Positions 24,794 through 41,416 of a stretch of 64,000 nucleotides of DNA are shown here, one piece after another. The DNA is from Tragulus kanchil. Its lineage: Eukaryota > Chordata > Mammalia > Artiodactyla > Tragulidae. The DNA lies in NCBI GenBank assembly GCA_022376925.1, contig JAIOJX010000026.1, positions 253,267,330 to 253,331,329 of the forward strand, in the 5' to 3' direction. The first letter of the stretch is position 1. Each line of letters opens with the position of its first letter. The position numbers and the translations under genes are program-made. Below the pieces are notes generated by a model. That model worked only from the letters and a program-made list of their open reading frames with translations. It was not told where the DNA came from and made no database searches.

Positions 24794-25199
24794 CTATAAA
24801 AGAAAGAAAAGGTGCAAATGAAAGTATGTGTATTTTGTTACTATGTAGTTTTAATATATCTAAATAATTTCAATGTACTTTACAGACTGGAAGACGAGAG
24901 TTAGGCTCAATCTTAGAAGGCATTTAAATAATTTCAATTCATTTGATATGTCATATTTTAACATTTAAAAAGTATACCTATTTTTGATTATGAAAAAACA
25001 ATCTTGTATCCTAAAAATCTTACACCTACTTGAAATGCATGAAAACATGGAATTTTCGAAACGCACATGGATAGAAAACAAGATTTTGGCTGTTTTGTTA
25101 GCTGTTATTTTATCAGAGCTAAAAACAGTTCAGTGGGCCCACAGTACGCAGTCAGAATTTATCAAATGAGCAGAACGAACCAATAGGTGACCCAAGAAT
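24794..25199 (-). other. ITGB6 last intron, proximal part
   Basis: AT-rich intron next to the last exon. The acceptor side has a purine-rich stretch on the + strand, that is, a polypyrimidine tract on the gene strand. Confidence 0.7.
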
Positions 25200-26015
25200 A
25201 AAATGTAAAAGATAAAAATGGAAAAAGTGAACTGGTAGAAACATACAAAGATGAAAGACATTCATACTGAGTGAAGTAAGTCAGATAGAAAAAGAGAAAT
25301 AGGGTATGATTTCCCTTATATGCAGAATCTAAGAAGAAATGACACAAATGAACTTATTTACATAACGGAAACAGACTCACACACTTAGAGAACCAATTTA
25401 TGGTTATCAGAGAGGAGGAATGGGAGAAGGGATAAGCCAGAGTTTGGAATGGGCATGTACACACTGCTGTATTTAAAATGGATAAGCAGGGCTTCCCCTG
25501 GTGGTCCAGTGGGTAAGGACACCGCCTTGCAGTGCAAGGGGTGCCGGTTCGATCCCTGGCCTGGGAAGATCCCACGTGCCACGGAGTGGCTGGACCGATG
25601 TGTCCAATTACCGAGCTGGAGCTCTGGAGTGCATGTGCCCAGAGCCGGTGCTCTGCAACAACAGAGGCCACCGTGATGGGAGGCCCACATGGGCCAAAGA
25701 ACAAAGACGGATGAAAATAGAGAAATGGAAGACCAATAGAAGTGGCCCGCCCGTCCCCCTCCCTCCCCACTCCACTCCCCCAAAAAAGATAAATAAATAA
25801 AATTAAATTTTAAAAAAGGATAAACAACAGGACCTAGTGTATAGCACAGAGAACCCTGCTCAATGTTAAGTGCCAGCCTGAATGGGAAGGGGATTTGGGC
25901 GAGAATGGATACACATACATGCATGACTGAGACCCTTCACTGTTCACCTGAAACTATCCCAACATTATTAATCGGCTATACTCCAATACAAAATAAAAAG
26001 GTTAAAAAAAAAGAA
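25200..26015 (+). mobile_element. L1 3' end interrupted by a SINE
   Basis: L1 3' sequence runs from TGAGTGAAGTAAGTCAGATA (about 25268) to about 25487 and resumes at about 25818 with AACAGGACCTAGTGTATAGC, ending with CTATACTCCAATACAAAATA and an A-run. Confidence 0.82.
25491..25817 (+). mobile_element. CHR-like SINE, long form, nested in L1
   Basis: A complete long-form copy with the head, the GGCCCACATGGGCCAAAGAA body, the C-rich 3' segment at 25745-25785 and an AATAAATAAAA tail. GGATAA-type sequence on both sides is its target-site duplication. Confidence 0.88.
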
Positions 26016-26115
26016 AGATCAATGCCATATTATCTACCTTTAAGAAGTATGTTAAGATGATAAGAAGCATCAAACAAGGGCACACATAATCTTGTGAAAA
26101 TGAGACCAAAATTTA

Positions 26116-26383
26116 GGGCTTCCCTGGTGGTCCAGTAGGTAAAGAGTCCACCTTGCAATGCAAGAGGCACCGGTTTGATCCCTGGCCTGGGAAGATCCCA
26201 TGTGTGGCAGAGCAGCTGGACAAGTGTGTCCAATTATGAGCCAGCACTTTGAAGCACATGTGCCCAGGGCTGGTGCTCTGCAATGAGAGAGGCCACTGGA
26301 ATGGTAGGCCCACATAGGCCAAAGAATAAAGATGAATGAAAATAAATAAATAAATAAAAGTAATTAAAAATGAAAAAAAAAAA
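26116..26383 (+). mobile_element. CHR-like SINE
   Basis: Shorter form: head GGCTTCCCTGGTGGTCCAGT and an AAATAAATAAATAAATAAAA tail without the C-rich segment. Confidence 0.88.
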
Positions 26384-29329
26384 GAGATTGTATAATGAGA
26401 CCAAAGTTCAGAAGGAGTGACAACTAGCTGCTTGGAGCACCAAACACCTGCTAGGAGTTAGTAAAAAGGATTTTGTGACTTTTCCTTGCTAGAGAATGAC
26501 AATGTGGGGAGGAAAGAGTCACAGAAGATGGGGGTGTGGGATTCTGGGTTCATGAAGCATTATAGGTCCAAAGGCCAGTTGGGAAAGACAACTTTGACCC
26601 TGGAGAAGGAGAAAGGTTGTGTGCAAAGCCTGGATAATTCAATTTTGCTGTTTGGACTGCAGATGTGTTTCTAAGTGCCGTCACCAAGACCAGGAAGACC
26701 AAAGCTCTCTAAGTGTTTGAGAGAAAAGGCCAGTCTGATCCTCCAATTTCTCCCCTTCTCATTGTTCCATGTGGGCATGAAATGTCCAGGTAAGGAGCAG
26801 TTCCTTCCCTCCCATTGCCCAAGGTTGGTCACCCTGGCTTTCACATCAGACAACCTGGGTTCTAACCCAGCTCTACCACGTAACCTTACTTAAGTAATTC
26901 CAAACCTTGGCATCCTCATCCATTAGAGGGATTACCAACGTGCCCACCTGGCCTATAAGGAATGTACTTCAGCAAGTACCTGGCACATAGTAAGTGCTCA
27001 GTGAATGTGGTCACTTTGCACTTGGAATTTCTTTTTCTTTTATGTCCTGGAAAGGGTACTAAAGATATTTCTGCCCAGGGCTTTGGGACTCAACATTTCC
27101 AAGCCCATTTTTGAGTATATATGGGGTTTGGGTACCACCTCTGACTCTCCAGATAACTAAATCTTATACTTTGATCTCCTTATCCCCTGAATTGCAGAGA
27201 TGGTAGCAATTTCTAGGCATAGGTATAAAAAAAAAAAGCAATTGTATTTGCTTTCTCAGTACATTTCTCTTGGCCCTCAGAAGAACTAAATAAAATTGAA
27301 AACCATTCCCTGGCCTCTCCCTTTTGCTGACCTTGGATTCACTGCAGTGTCTTCACTGTGAGGAGAAATCACACCTGTACCTGTTTCTACATTGCCCAGA
27401 GCCAGTGGGCAACCTCTGACTGAGCAACATGTTACCTTTGTCCAAGTTCCTCTGGAGAGACATGTTATCTTAGTAATGAGCAAATAGAAAAGAGGTTCCT
27501 TGGTGGTAAATGATGAGTGAAGGCCAAGTCACTGTATCACTTCTACTCCTGAGGTCAGCCTGGATAATCGAGAAAACCCTCTAGTCCTTATTTAGTCCTA
27601 CTTTGATAAGAAATTGAGATTTGGAGGAGGTATGGCAGATGGATGCGGTCTTAGATGCAAGTGGAGTCTTATTTGCAAACAAAAATAATGTGTGGAATTC
27701 TATTAAGTTTAAGAGATTAACTTAACGGCAAGCTATTAAGTTTAAATTGGGTACAGAAAAATAAGAGACTCAACTGAAGAGTAAAAATGGGAAAAATGAG
27801 ATGTGAAGGCTGGGAATAATGGGTGGGGCACTGTCCTGCAGGAATTGGGGACGTAGAAAACAGAAAGGACACTGTAAGAGGAAACAAGCTGTGAGCAGGG
27901 CCAGGGCAGAGCTCTACAGTAGGACCCCGTTCCAGATTATCCCATATCTCACACTAAATACAATTGATATGCACGACAAGGGAGGTGACTTGGGTTGCAA
28001 TTGATTGGCTACACAGTGGTGGACATTTTGTTGAATGTTTCATTTTGACAGTGCAGTTTTCATTCTGTGTTTGAAGCAACTTTGATAATTAATGTTTACA
28101 ACATGTGGGGGCCTCCTATAGAGGTAGTTATAGGGTCTGGGCATGCTAATAAGGGTGATGGATGAGCCAATCCCAGCATAGTATGAAGGTAAGGTGGAAG
28201 CTTAAAACTAGGGAAAGAACAAGTACATTTGATGAGGGACAGTAGAGCTTCCTGGGCCTCTGCTGATGATCATAACTCAAGAGAATGAGCATAAGTGGAA
28301 TATTATTGGCAGGAGAAGATGTAGCGATGTCTGGCACTGCCTCATCTGGTGCCATGCCGGTGACAGCCTCCCTACCAATGATTTCCATCTGAGACACAAA
28401 CTTGAGTCTGGCTCCATTTTGGATAGATCTGCACACATGTTTAGACAAGGTCAGGGTACCCCCAACCCTCTGGGGTGACCAGGCTGATTCCCCTAGGAAT
28501 CTGGGTGGTGCGAATTTAGGCTGTGGATTTTACAAATGCAATGGCACATCTTTTCAGCTTGAAAATGTGGTAACAAAAAAGCTCTCTATCATGACCCACA
28601 GCTGCCTTAATGACTGCCTAGCTGCCAGAAGCAGACCTGATTTGCTTAGCACGGTACAAAATCAATCCATGACTGCAACGAATGTCAGACTGAACGTTTT
28701 TTGCTTCTAGTTAATGACTTGTCATCCTATAAAAAATGTCTAATCAAAAATGGATTTAAATATCTTCCCTTTGTGTTTTCATAAAGAATATGGATGTGGG
28801 GTTATTTCTAAAAGTAGAATAAGTGGTAACCTTTCTTTATGGCTGATGAATGAAATATTTTAGGAGGCAAGAACAAAGCTCTTTCTTATCCTGAGCTCTG
28901 TCACCTCTAGACTCTAATGGGGGTCTGGGGGTCAGAAGATCCTGCTGCTGTCCCTGGAGATCCTCTGGGATTTGAAGACCAAATTCGGTTCTTCAAGAGG
29001 AAGTAGGTATTAGATAAAAACAAAATTAAATTGAAGACTCCAAAATGGATGTACTGAGCAACATTCTTTTTTCCCCCAATAGGTCCTATTAGTGAAATTT
29101 GAATTGAATTATTCGAATTAAACCTCTTTTGCATCCAAGTGAATAATTATGACCCAGTCATTATCTAGTCAAGAACATCAAACATTTGTTATTCAAAGAA
29201 ACTCAATTTAACAGGGAATAATATTTTTCATTTATGCTTTTATCTGTTTAATGCATATTTTTGTTCCATTTTCGTTAAAGAGACAACAAAAATTCAGCAT
29301 GTGAATTTCAGTCATGTTCTACATCCTGA
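26384..29329. other. ITGB6 intron, mostly single-copy, with one MIR
   Basis: A MIR lies at about 26840-27010 (GGGTTCTAACCCAGCTCTAC and CTGGCACATAGTAAGTGCTC). The remainder shows no exon or young repeat. It belongs to the intron between the tail exon and the transmembrane exon. Confidence 0.6.
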
Positions 29330-29637
29330 GGGAAAACAATTCATGTTTTGGGGGAATTAACTGTTAATTAAAATGTTATTTTAAAGATATTAATCATTTG
29401 TCAGTATTCATGCCTTTGTAGGAGAACATGAAAATGTGCTGGTTAGTAAATACACATCACATAATTGGCCAAGTGCTTGTTTTTGGAACACCTGATTATT
29501 ATTTCTAGGCGGGTCAAGGCTGTGCTTGGAAGAAGAGGCTGCAATTAGGATTTCAGCTCCATCACAGAGCAACAATTCAAAAAGTCTCTTAATCTCTCTG
29601 AGCTTCAGTTTTCTTACATTCAAAAACAGGAATATCA

Positions 29638-29900
29638 GGGCTTCCCTGGTGGTCCAGTGAGTAAGGACACCACATAGCAGTGCAAGGGGCGCCGGTTCGA
29701 TCCCTGGCCTGGGAAGATCCCATGTGTCCAACTACCGAGCTGGAGCTCTGGAGCACATGCGCCCAGAGCCGGTACTCTGCAATAAGAGAGGTCACTGAGA
29801 TTGGAGGCCCACACAGGCCAAAGAACAAAGACGGATGAAAATGAATAGATGAAAGACCAATAGAAGAGGCCAGGAAGAAAAATGCAAAAAAAAAAATACC
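29638..29900 (+). mobile_element. CHR-like SINE (D7 copy A)
   Basis: Head GGCTTCCCTGGTGGTCCAGT; part of the long-form 3' segment is kept (AAGACCAATAGAAGAGGCCA). Repeated at 30673-30935. Confidence 0.87.
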
Positions 29901-30672
29901 CCAGGAATATCAAGACTACTTCACAGGACTGGTGGTCTTTCAACTAACTTGCTGCTATTGTGTTTTGTGCTAACTTAATTACATTCTTGTTTGTTTGCTT
30001 CTTTTTCAAAAAATGTTCCCATTTAGGTTATGACAGAATATTGAGTTAAGTTACCTGTGCAGTAGGTCTTTGTTGGCTATGTTCTATGCATTGTAATGTG
30101 CATTAACTTATGGTTACCAGAGGGAAAGGGTTAGGTAGAAGAGGGATAGAGGGGGAATTTGGGATTGACATGTACACACTAATCGCATTCTTTAGCCTGG
30201 TTTCCTTCTGATCCCTGCCAGGCATTCTCCTGACGTTTGTGAGAGTTAAAAACAACATCTATGGCCTGGGGGTCAGGTGAAGTTGATTGTTCCAACACTT
30301 TGGCCTCATAGTACTAGGTTCTAAGTCACCAATTTAATCTGTCAGGTTGCATTTTTATCTTGAAGGGAAAACAATTCATTGTTTTGGGGAATTAACTGTT
30401 AATTAAAATGTTATTTTAAAGATATTAATCATTTGTCAGTATTCATGCCTTTGTAGGAGAACATGAAAATGTGCTGGTTAGTAAATACACATCACATAAT
30501 TGGCCAAGTGCTTGTTTTTGGAACACCTGATTATTATTTCTAGGCGGGTCAAGGCTGTGCTTGGAAGAAGAGGCTGCAATTAGGATTTCAGCTCCATCAC
30601 AGAGCAACAATTCAAAAAGTCTCTTAATCTCTCTGAGCTTCAGTTTTCTTACATTCAAAAACAGGAATATCA

Positions 30673-30935
30673 GGGCTTCCCTGGTGGTCCAGTGAGTAAG
30701 GACACCACATAGCAGTGCAAGGGGCGCCGGTTCGATCCCTGGCCTGGGAAGATCCCATGTGTCCAACTACCGAGCTGGAGCTCTGGAGCACATGCGCCCA
30801 GAGCCGGTACTCTGCAATAAGAGAGGTCACTGAGATTGGAGGCCCACACAGGCCAAAGAACAAAGACGGATGAAAATGAATAGATGAAAGACCAATAGAA
30901 GAGGCCAGGAAGAAAAATGCAAAAAAAAAAATACC
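30673..30935 (+). mobile_element. CHR-like SINE (D7 copy B)
   Basis: Duplicate of the preceding SINE, with no visible substitution in the head or body. Confidence 0.87.
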
Positions 30936-31424
30936 CCAGGAATATCAAGACTACTTCACAGGACTGGTGGTCTTTCAACTAACTTGCTGCTATTGTGTTT
31001 TGTGCTAACTTAATTACATTCTTGTTTGTTTGCTTCTTTTAAAAAAATGTTCCCATTTAGGTTATGACAGAATATTGAGTTAAGTTACCTGTGCAGTAGG
31101 TCTTTGTTGGCTATGTTCTATGCATTGTAATGTGCATTAACTTATGGTTACCAGAGGGAAAGGGTTAGGTAGAAGAGGGATAGAGGGGGAATTTGGGATT
31201 GACATGTACACACTAATCGCATTCTTTAGCCTGGTTTCCTTCTGATCCCTGCCAGGCATTCTCCTGACGTTTGTGAGAGTTAAAAACAACATCTATGGCC
31301 TGGGGGTCAGGTGAAGTTGATTGTTCCAACACTTTGGCCTCATAGTACTAGGTTCTAAGTCACCAATTTAATCTGTCAGGTTGCATTTTTATCTTGTTAG
31401 AGATGGAAATGTTATATCCTCATT

Positions 31425-31800
31425 GCAAATCCTCACTTTACATTCCTAAGGGTTTTATTTAATTAAGAATAAATCCATACATACACAAAAGGAGAGGAAA
31501 GGTGTATCATGAACCTCTGTAGACCCATCACCCAAATTCAATGGTTATCAAGATTTTGCCACACTTACTTCAACTATCCCTCTCTCTCTTTTGGCTGACC
31601 CATTTAAAAGCAAACCCAGCTTTCACTTCCTTTTCACTATCAACTGTGATTATTTTCTAGCAAAGTCTCATGCTATTCTCCTACCTAACTGAATTCACAA
31701 TTATTTTCTGCCATTTGTCCAATATCCAGTCTATACTTTTTTCCAGTTGTCCAAAAATATATATTATATATTAGAGTGTTCAAATCAGGATCAAAACAAG
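31425..31800 (+). mobile_element. Old L1 3' fragment
   Basis: Shows GTAGACCCATCACCCAAATT and ATGGTTATCAAGATTTTGCC, typical of old L1 3' regions. Confidence 0.55.
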
Positions 31801-32308
31801 ATCTATGCATTGCATTTGGTTGTTGTGTCTAAAGGCATTTTTAATGAGAAGATAAAGCAGATAAAAATTTTCATGGTCTATTGCCCTGCACCATATATTA
31901 TAGTTATTTCCAAATAACTGCATAAGGTATAACAGCTCATCAAGATAAATTTACCTAAAACAGAAAATTCCATTTGCTTTAGCTACTGACAGTATCATTA
32001 TAGACCTAGAGAAAAAAAGTGTTAACATCAATTATTTGGGGAGATGAACCCAAAGGAGCATTGCATTTGCCTGTATTTTCTCCAATGATATCACTGTTTT
32101 TAGAATCAGCAATGTAAGATAATTGCTATCAGATAGCTGGACACACCATTAGAGAGAGAGAGATGAAATTAAAGCCATGAAATTGTTTCTATGGGTCTCT
32201 AGAAATGTAATTATCTCTCCTGTGGAAAAGAAACACAGAAAATTGGAGTCCTGTTTTGTGTTTGCCTACTGTGAAGAAGAGACTCATAAATTATATCTGA
32301 GTACATAT
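31801..32308. other. ITGB6 intron, nothing recognised
   Basis: AT-rich intron with a short GA run at 32152-32163. Confidence 0.5.
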
Positions 32309-32561
32309 ATTTAATAGTCGATATTTTGAAGTTTTTTTTTTTTCTTTCAGGTAGCTGTTTAAAATTGATGCTATTCTGAAAAAAATAACTGGATGGTATT
32401 TTAAAAGTCTTCTTGCCTTTCCTTTGTAACTTATTATGAATAATGAGCATTTCCATGGAAATTGGCATGAACTGTCATACTACTCCTGAACATTATTCCA
32501 TTATCTCTGACAACCAGTTTATGGAAATGTTTAGGTACAGCACCTATGCTTTATCAAATCA

Positions 32562-33095
<534 letters not shown>

Positions 33096-33666
33096 TTAAT
33101 GTTCTGTTGTAGAGAAAGCACTTCTTATTAAATTTTCCAACTATACTTTTTCTCCAGTAGAGGGAAAATAATAACATCTTTTGTTTTGCTGAATTTTTTA
33201 AAAATGAGTTTCTTATTGAAGGATAGCCCCATTTCTTCAAAGTAGAACAAAAGATAAAGAGTTTGATTATTCAAAGCAAATGGATATACACTTGAATGGC
33301 TGACTCAAAAAGAATTAGAATTCAAAAGAGACAATTAACGCATGGACTATTTAAAGGATCAGTGGAAAGAGTATAGTTTATTAAACCAAAATGAAATGTA
33401 CACACACACAATTATTTAATAGTCGATATTTTGAAGTTTTTTTTTTTTCTTTCAGGTAGCTGTTTAAAATTGATGCTATTCTGAAAAAAATAACTGGATG
33501 GTATTTTAAAAGTCTTCTTGCCTTTCCTTTGTAACTTATTATGAATAATGAGCATTTCCATGGAAATTGGCATGAACTGTCATACTACTCCTGAACATTA
33601 TTCCATTATCTCTGACAACCAGTTTATGGAAATGTTTAGGTACAGCACCTATGCTTTATCAAATCA

Positions 33667-36342
<2,676 letters not shown>

Positions 36343-38252
36343 GAGGAAATGAATCATGCTTAGTTTGTCCTAACTCTTATTGCTTTTAGATATTTAATAA
36401 GGAGAGATATACACACAGGACGAGTTGTGCTGCTTTCAAGGTAAGATCTATAGCTGATCTGAATTTGAGCGGGACTAATGACCCCTCACAGCATGACGCC
36501 TGGCCTCACACACTTTTGTTCTTTAACCAGAAAGCCATGTAAGGTGATTATGCAGAAGTAAGTAAAGGAGCTAATGAAATAGCTACTACAGGATGAAGAT
36601 CTAAAGATGGTTTCTAGAATAACAAATGAACCATGGCTGCTTCTAATAGGTCAGAGACACTCCTGCAAAACAAGTGGCAGGCCTGTCCCCATGAGAATAT
36701 ATACTGGCTACGCCTTTGGCTATGAAATGTTCGGGATGGGGCACAGAATGTTCTTGCTCAAGCAAGACAAGGCTTGCTGAGACCGTGCAGTCAGAACAGG
36801 AATTAGGAGGGCTTTCCAGTGAAGGACAAATAAAGGAGGAACAGGCCTGGCCTGGCAGAGGTCATTGTTTTAAAAACCTAGAGTCATTGGGAATTAAACA
36901 CTTCTCAAGCAAGGATGTTGGCCCAGGCTCCAGAGCCAAGTATTGCACAAAAGGAATGTCCACTTTCCGTATTCTTTTAGTATTTTTTGAGATGCTCAGA
37001 CTGAAAACATAATTGGAGGTAGGGGGAAAGGCTTTCTCCACCACCGTGTACCATCCAGCCTTGCCTACTGAGTCCAAGTCAGTGAGGCTCTAACTCTAAG
37101 GTGCTGGCTTTCCAATCTGTAGCCCTACCACATGTGGCTATTGCTTGAGACCGTGTACATCCGTTTATACTCAAACATTCTGTGAAATGTTATTTTGACT
37201 CCACTGAAGATATTAATACAATTTTGCAATTATACAGTACCTTCTCTCATTGACAGCAGAATGACTAATAAGCTTTGCAATATGCCTGGGAGATGATACA
37301 TTTCCTAATGAAACATTATAATTAAGCTCTCCCTTTGCCTTCATGGGAAAAAAAATTCCGCTGTAAAAATTATCATTAAATATCTGCCTCCCTCTGCAAG
37401 AAGTGTGGCAAATCCGTGGTACCTTGGGAGGAAATGAATCATGCTTAGTTTGTCCTAACTCTTATTGCTTTTAGATATTTAATAAGGAGAGTTATACACA
37501 CAGGACGAGTTGTGCTGCTTTCAAGGTAAGATCTATAGCTGATCTGAATTTGAGCGGGACTAATGACCCCTCACAGCATGACGCCTGGCCTCACACACTT
37601 TTGTTCTTTAACCAGAAAGCCATGTAAGGTGATTATGCAGAAGTAAGTAAAGGAGCTAATGAAATAGCTACTACAGGATGAAGATCTAAAGATGGTTTCT
37701 AGAATAACAAATGAACCATGGCTGCTTCTAATAGGTCAGAGACACTCCTGCAAAACAAGTGGCAGGCCTGTCCCCATGAGAATATATACTGGCTACGCCT
37801 TTGGCTATGAAATGTTCGGGATGGGGCACAGAATGTTCTTGCTCAAGCAAGACAAGGCTTGCTGAGACCGTGCAGTCAGAACAGGAATTAGGAGGGCTTT
37901 CCAGTGAAGGACAAATAAAGGAGGAACAGGCCTGGCCTGGCAGAGGTCATTGTTTTAAAAACCTAGAGTCATTGGGAATTAAACACTTCTCAAGCAAGGA
38001 TGTTGGCCCAGGCTCCAGAGCCAAGTATTGCACAAAAGAAATGTCCACTTTCCGTATTCTTTTTAGTATTTTTTGAGATGCTCAGACTGAAAACATAATT
38101 GGAGGTAGGGGGAAAGGCTTTCTCCACCACCGTGTACCATCCAGCCTTGCCTACTGAGTCCAAGTCAGTGAGGCTCTAACTCTAAGGTGCTGGCTTTCCA
38201 ATCTGTAGCCCTACCACATGTGGCTATTGCTTGAGAGTTACTAGACATGTGA

Positions 38253-38512
38253 CTTTTTTTTTGACCACTTTTATTGATCTTTCGTTTATATGTCTTTGTT
38301 CTTTGGCCTGTGTGGGCCTCCCATCGCAGTGGCCTCTCTCGCTGCAGAGCACCGGCTCTGGGCGCAAGCACTCCAGAGCTCTGGTTTCGGTAGTTGGACA
38401 CATCAGTCCAGCCGCAACACGGTTCGTGGGATCCTCCCAGGCCACGGATCGAGCCGGTGCCACCTACACGACAAGGCGGTGTCCTTACCCACTGGACCAC
38501 CAAGGAAGCCCA
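38253..38512 (-). mobile_element. CHR-like SINE
   Basis: Reversed copy ending with the ACCACCAAGGAAGCCC head edge; body GGCCCACACAGGCCAAAG on the minus strand. Confidence 0.86.
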
Positions 38513-38694
38513 GAAATGTGACTTTTTAGAGCTAGGTTTTGTGTCACATGTGAAATAGATGCTGATTTTGAAGACTTGATAAGAAAAAAAAAAGTCAAGT
38601 AGCCCACTATAAATTTTATATTGATTGTACATTGAAATAAACATATTTTTGGATGTAATGGATTAAAGTATGTTATTAAAATTAATTTACTTTA

Positions 38695-38835
38695 TACTTT
38701 TTATGGGAGGTGGGAGGGCAGCTCAAGAGGAAGAGGATTTAGATCTAACTATGGCTGACTCATGTTGATGTATGGCAGAAAGCAATACAACACTGTAAAA
38801 CAATTATCCTCCAATTAAAAAATACAAAAAGTTTA
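38695..38835 (+). mobile_element. L1-type 3' tail
   Basis: Ends with ATGTTGATGTATGGCAGAAA and AACAATTATCCTCCAATTAA, the common ruminant L1 terminus. Confidence 0.75.
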
Positions 38836-38934
38836 ACTAGAAGATTTAACATTACAATGTGGTTTGTGTAACATTTCTATGGGAGAGTGCTGTCTGACAC
38901 GTTTAGGGGATTCAGGTGTTTTTATGCTCACACA

Positions 38935-39182
38935 GCCAGTGGGAGGCAGTATTGCCCAGGAGTTAAGAGTGTGGACTCCTAGCCAGACTGCCAGAGATCC
39001 CAACCATTGTTGGTACCGAACGGCTGCAGGACCTAGCAGATTATTAACTTATCAATTTCCTTACCAGTAAAGTGGAAATAATAGCAATACCTGCTTTCTA
39101 TGGTTATTGAGAGTGTTAAATGAATGAATACATGTAAAATATATAGAATAACACTTAGCAGAGGGTATTAGTAAGAATTCAG
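38935..39182 (+). mobile_element. MIR element
   Basis: MIR-like order from AGTTAAGAGTGTGGACTCCT through AATTTCCTTACCAGTAAAGT to a GTTAAATGAATGAATACATG end. Confidence 0.6.
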
Positions 39183-41416
39183 TAAATGAGAGCTGCCATT
39201 ATGTTTAGTAGTCATAGTGTTCGTAGTATCACAGCAGATGCACCCTTCTCCCTTTCTATCTTCAAGACCTCAAGGGCTTGGAATCTCCAAGGCAGAACCT
39301 GCGGGTGTCACATCCATACCCGTATCCCTGACAGGAAGACTCCTCAACTATCATTCATTGTGGTTCTCTTGTCTACTGAAAGTTCCTCCAGAAAATAGAT
39401 GAGTAAAGCTCTCCCTATATTCACACACACACTGATGGTGACTCTTCACTTGGTTATTTATCTATTTTCCTATTTGGTTGGAGGGCCCTAGGAATCCTTA
39501 ACCTTCACATCTTCCTTTCTCATTTTGCCTCTTTCCTCTGAGTGCCTCCAGCAGGCTGCCCTGGTGTCCTCTGGTCTTAGAGCTGTGAGAAGAGACAGCA
39601 GACTCCAGGGATGTGCTCTGTCCAGGACCCCCAGAAGCTCTGGCCTATGTGGGAACTCAAACATTCACCAGGAAAGCAGCAGTCCTTTCAAGCTGTCAGG
39701 TGACTCCTGTTAAGCCTCAGCGAGGTCATTTCCCCCTCTCTTTTCCCTACTACAAAAGCACAAGGGGACTAAAAAGCCTTCATCAAAAGACATCAGTGCA
39801 GCTGAAGGCTTCTCAGAAAGTTGGCATGTGGATGTGCCACTCATGTTGCGTGGACAAATAAAAGAAAAACCCAATAGTTCAGTAATGAGGAAGCGTTTAA
39901 TAACACAGGCAAGCTTCATTAGGGAAAAAGAAAAAGGAAATCAACTAGATACAAAAGTCCTTGAATTAAAAATAGAAACTATTCTGGAAAGTTCCATTTT
40001 TGTTTGAAAGTTGCTTCTGCAATATTATAAGTAGCAGTTTTGATTTCAGGAGAACTTGTTAAAGCCACTACCACGGACACAGAGGGTGGGGGTGTAGTTA
40101 AAGAATTTGCCTTTAGAAAGCAGATAATGAGGAGGCAGGATTTTGTACTATAAAGTAGTTCTTCTTTGTACAGCAGGATTCACCTATGATTTCCTTAACT
40201 AATGGCCTCTCCAGTGCCCTTTACATAGGTGTTTCAAAGAAGCTGATTTACAGGAACTATTCAACAGCAAAACTCCAGGAGCACTCTGCCCATCTGACAG
40301 ATAAATGAGAGCTGCCATTATGTTTAGTAGTCATAGTGTTCGTAGTATCACAGCAGATGCACCCTTCTCCCTTTCTATCTTCAAGACCTCAAGGGCTTGG
40401 AATCTCCAAGGCAGAACCTGCGGGTGTCACATCCATACCCGTATCCCTGACAGGAAGACTCCTCAACTATCATTCATTGTGGTTCTCTTGTCTACTGAAA
40501 GTTCCTCCAGAAAATAGATGAGTAAAGCTCTCCCTATATTCACACACACACTGATGGTGACTCTTCACTTGGTTATTTATCTATTTTCCTATTTGGTTGG
40601 AGGGCCCTAGGAATCCTTAACCTTCACATCTTCCTTTCTCATTTTGCCTCTTTCCTCTGAGTGCCTCCAGCAGGCTGCCCTGGTGTCCTCTGGTCTTAGA
40701 GCTGTGAGAAGAGACAGCAGACTCCAGGGATGTGCTCTGTCCAGGACCCCCAGAAGCTCTGGCCTATGTGGGAACTCAAACATTCACCAGGAAAGCAGCA
40801 GTCCTTTCAAGCTGTCAGGTGACTCCTGTTAAGCCTCAGCGAGGTCATTTCCCCCTCTCTTTTCCCTACTACAAAAGCACAAGGGGACTAAAAAGCCTTC
40901 ATCAAAAGACATCAGTGCAGCTGAAGGCTTCTCAGAAAGTTGGCATGTGGATGTGCCACTCATGTTGCGTGGACAAATAAAAGAAAAACCCAATAGTTCA
41001 GTAATGAGGAAGCGTTTAATAACACAGGCAAGCTTCATTAGGGAAAAAGAAAAAGGAAATCAACTAGATACAAAAGTCCTTGAATTAAAAATAGAAACTA
41101 TTCTGGAAAGTTCCATTTTTGTTTGAAAGTTGCTTCTGCAATATTATAAGTAGCAGTTTTGATTTCAGGAGAACTTGTTAAAGCCACTACCACGGACACA
41201 GAGGGTGGGGGTGTAGTTAAAGAATTTGCCTTTAGAAAGCAGATAATGAGGAGGCAGGATTTTGTACTATAAAGTAGTTCTTCTTTGTACAGCAGGATTC
41301 ACCTATGATTTCCTTAACTAATGGCCTCTCCAGTGCCCTTTACATAGGTGTTTCAAAGAAGCTGATTTACAGGAACTATTCAACAGCAAAACTCCAGGAG
41401 CACTCTGCCCATCTGA
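39183..41416. repeat. Tandem duplication D11 (39183-40297 / 40302-41416)
   Basis: The offset is 1119 and the copies look identical by eye. The filler is 4 bases. Confidence 0.97.

Larger units (their letters stand above)
29330..31396. repeat. Tandem duplication D7 (29330-30362 / 30365-31396)
   Basis: The offset is 1035, the shortest unit. Differences are mostly homopolymer changes. There are two filler bases. Each copy contains a CHR-like SINE and an L1 3' fragment. Confidence 0.97.

Noticed and set aside
25354..25924. Long open frames of up to 179 codons with LPTGPPGKP-like ends
   Set aside because: They are translations of CHR-like SINEs; the same peptide fragments recur at every SINE copy in several frames.
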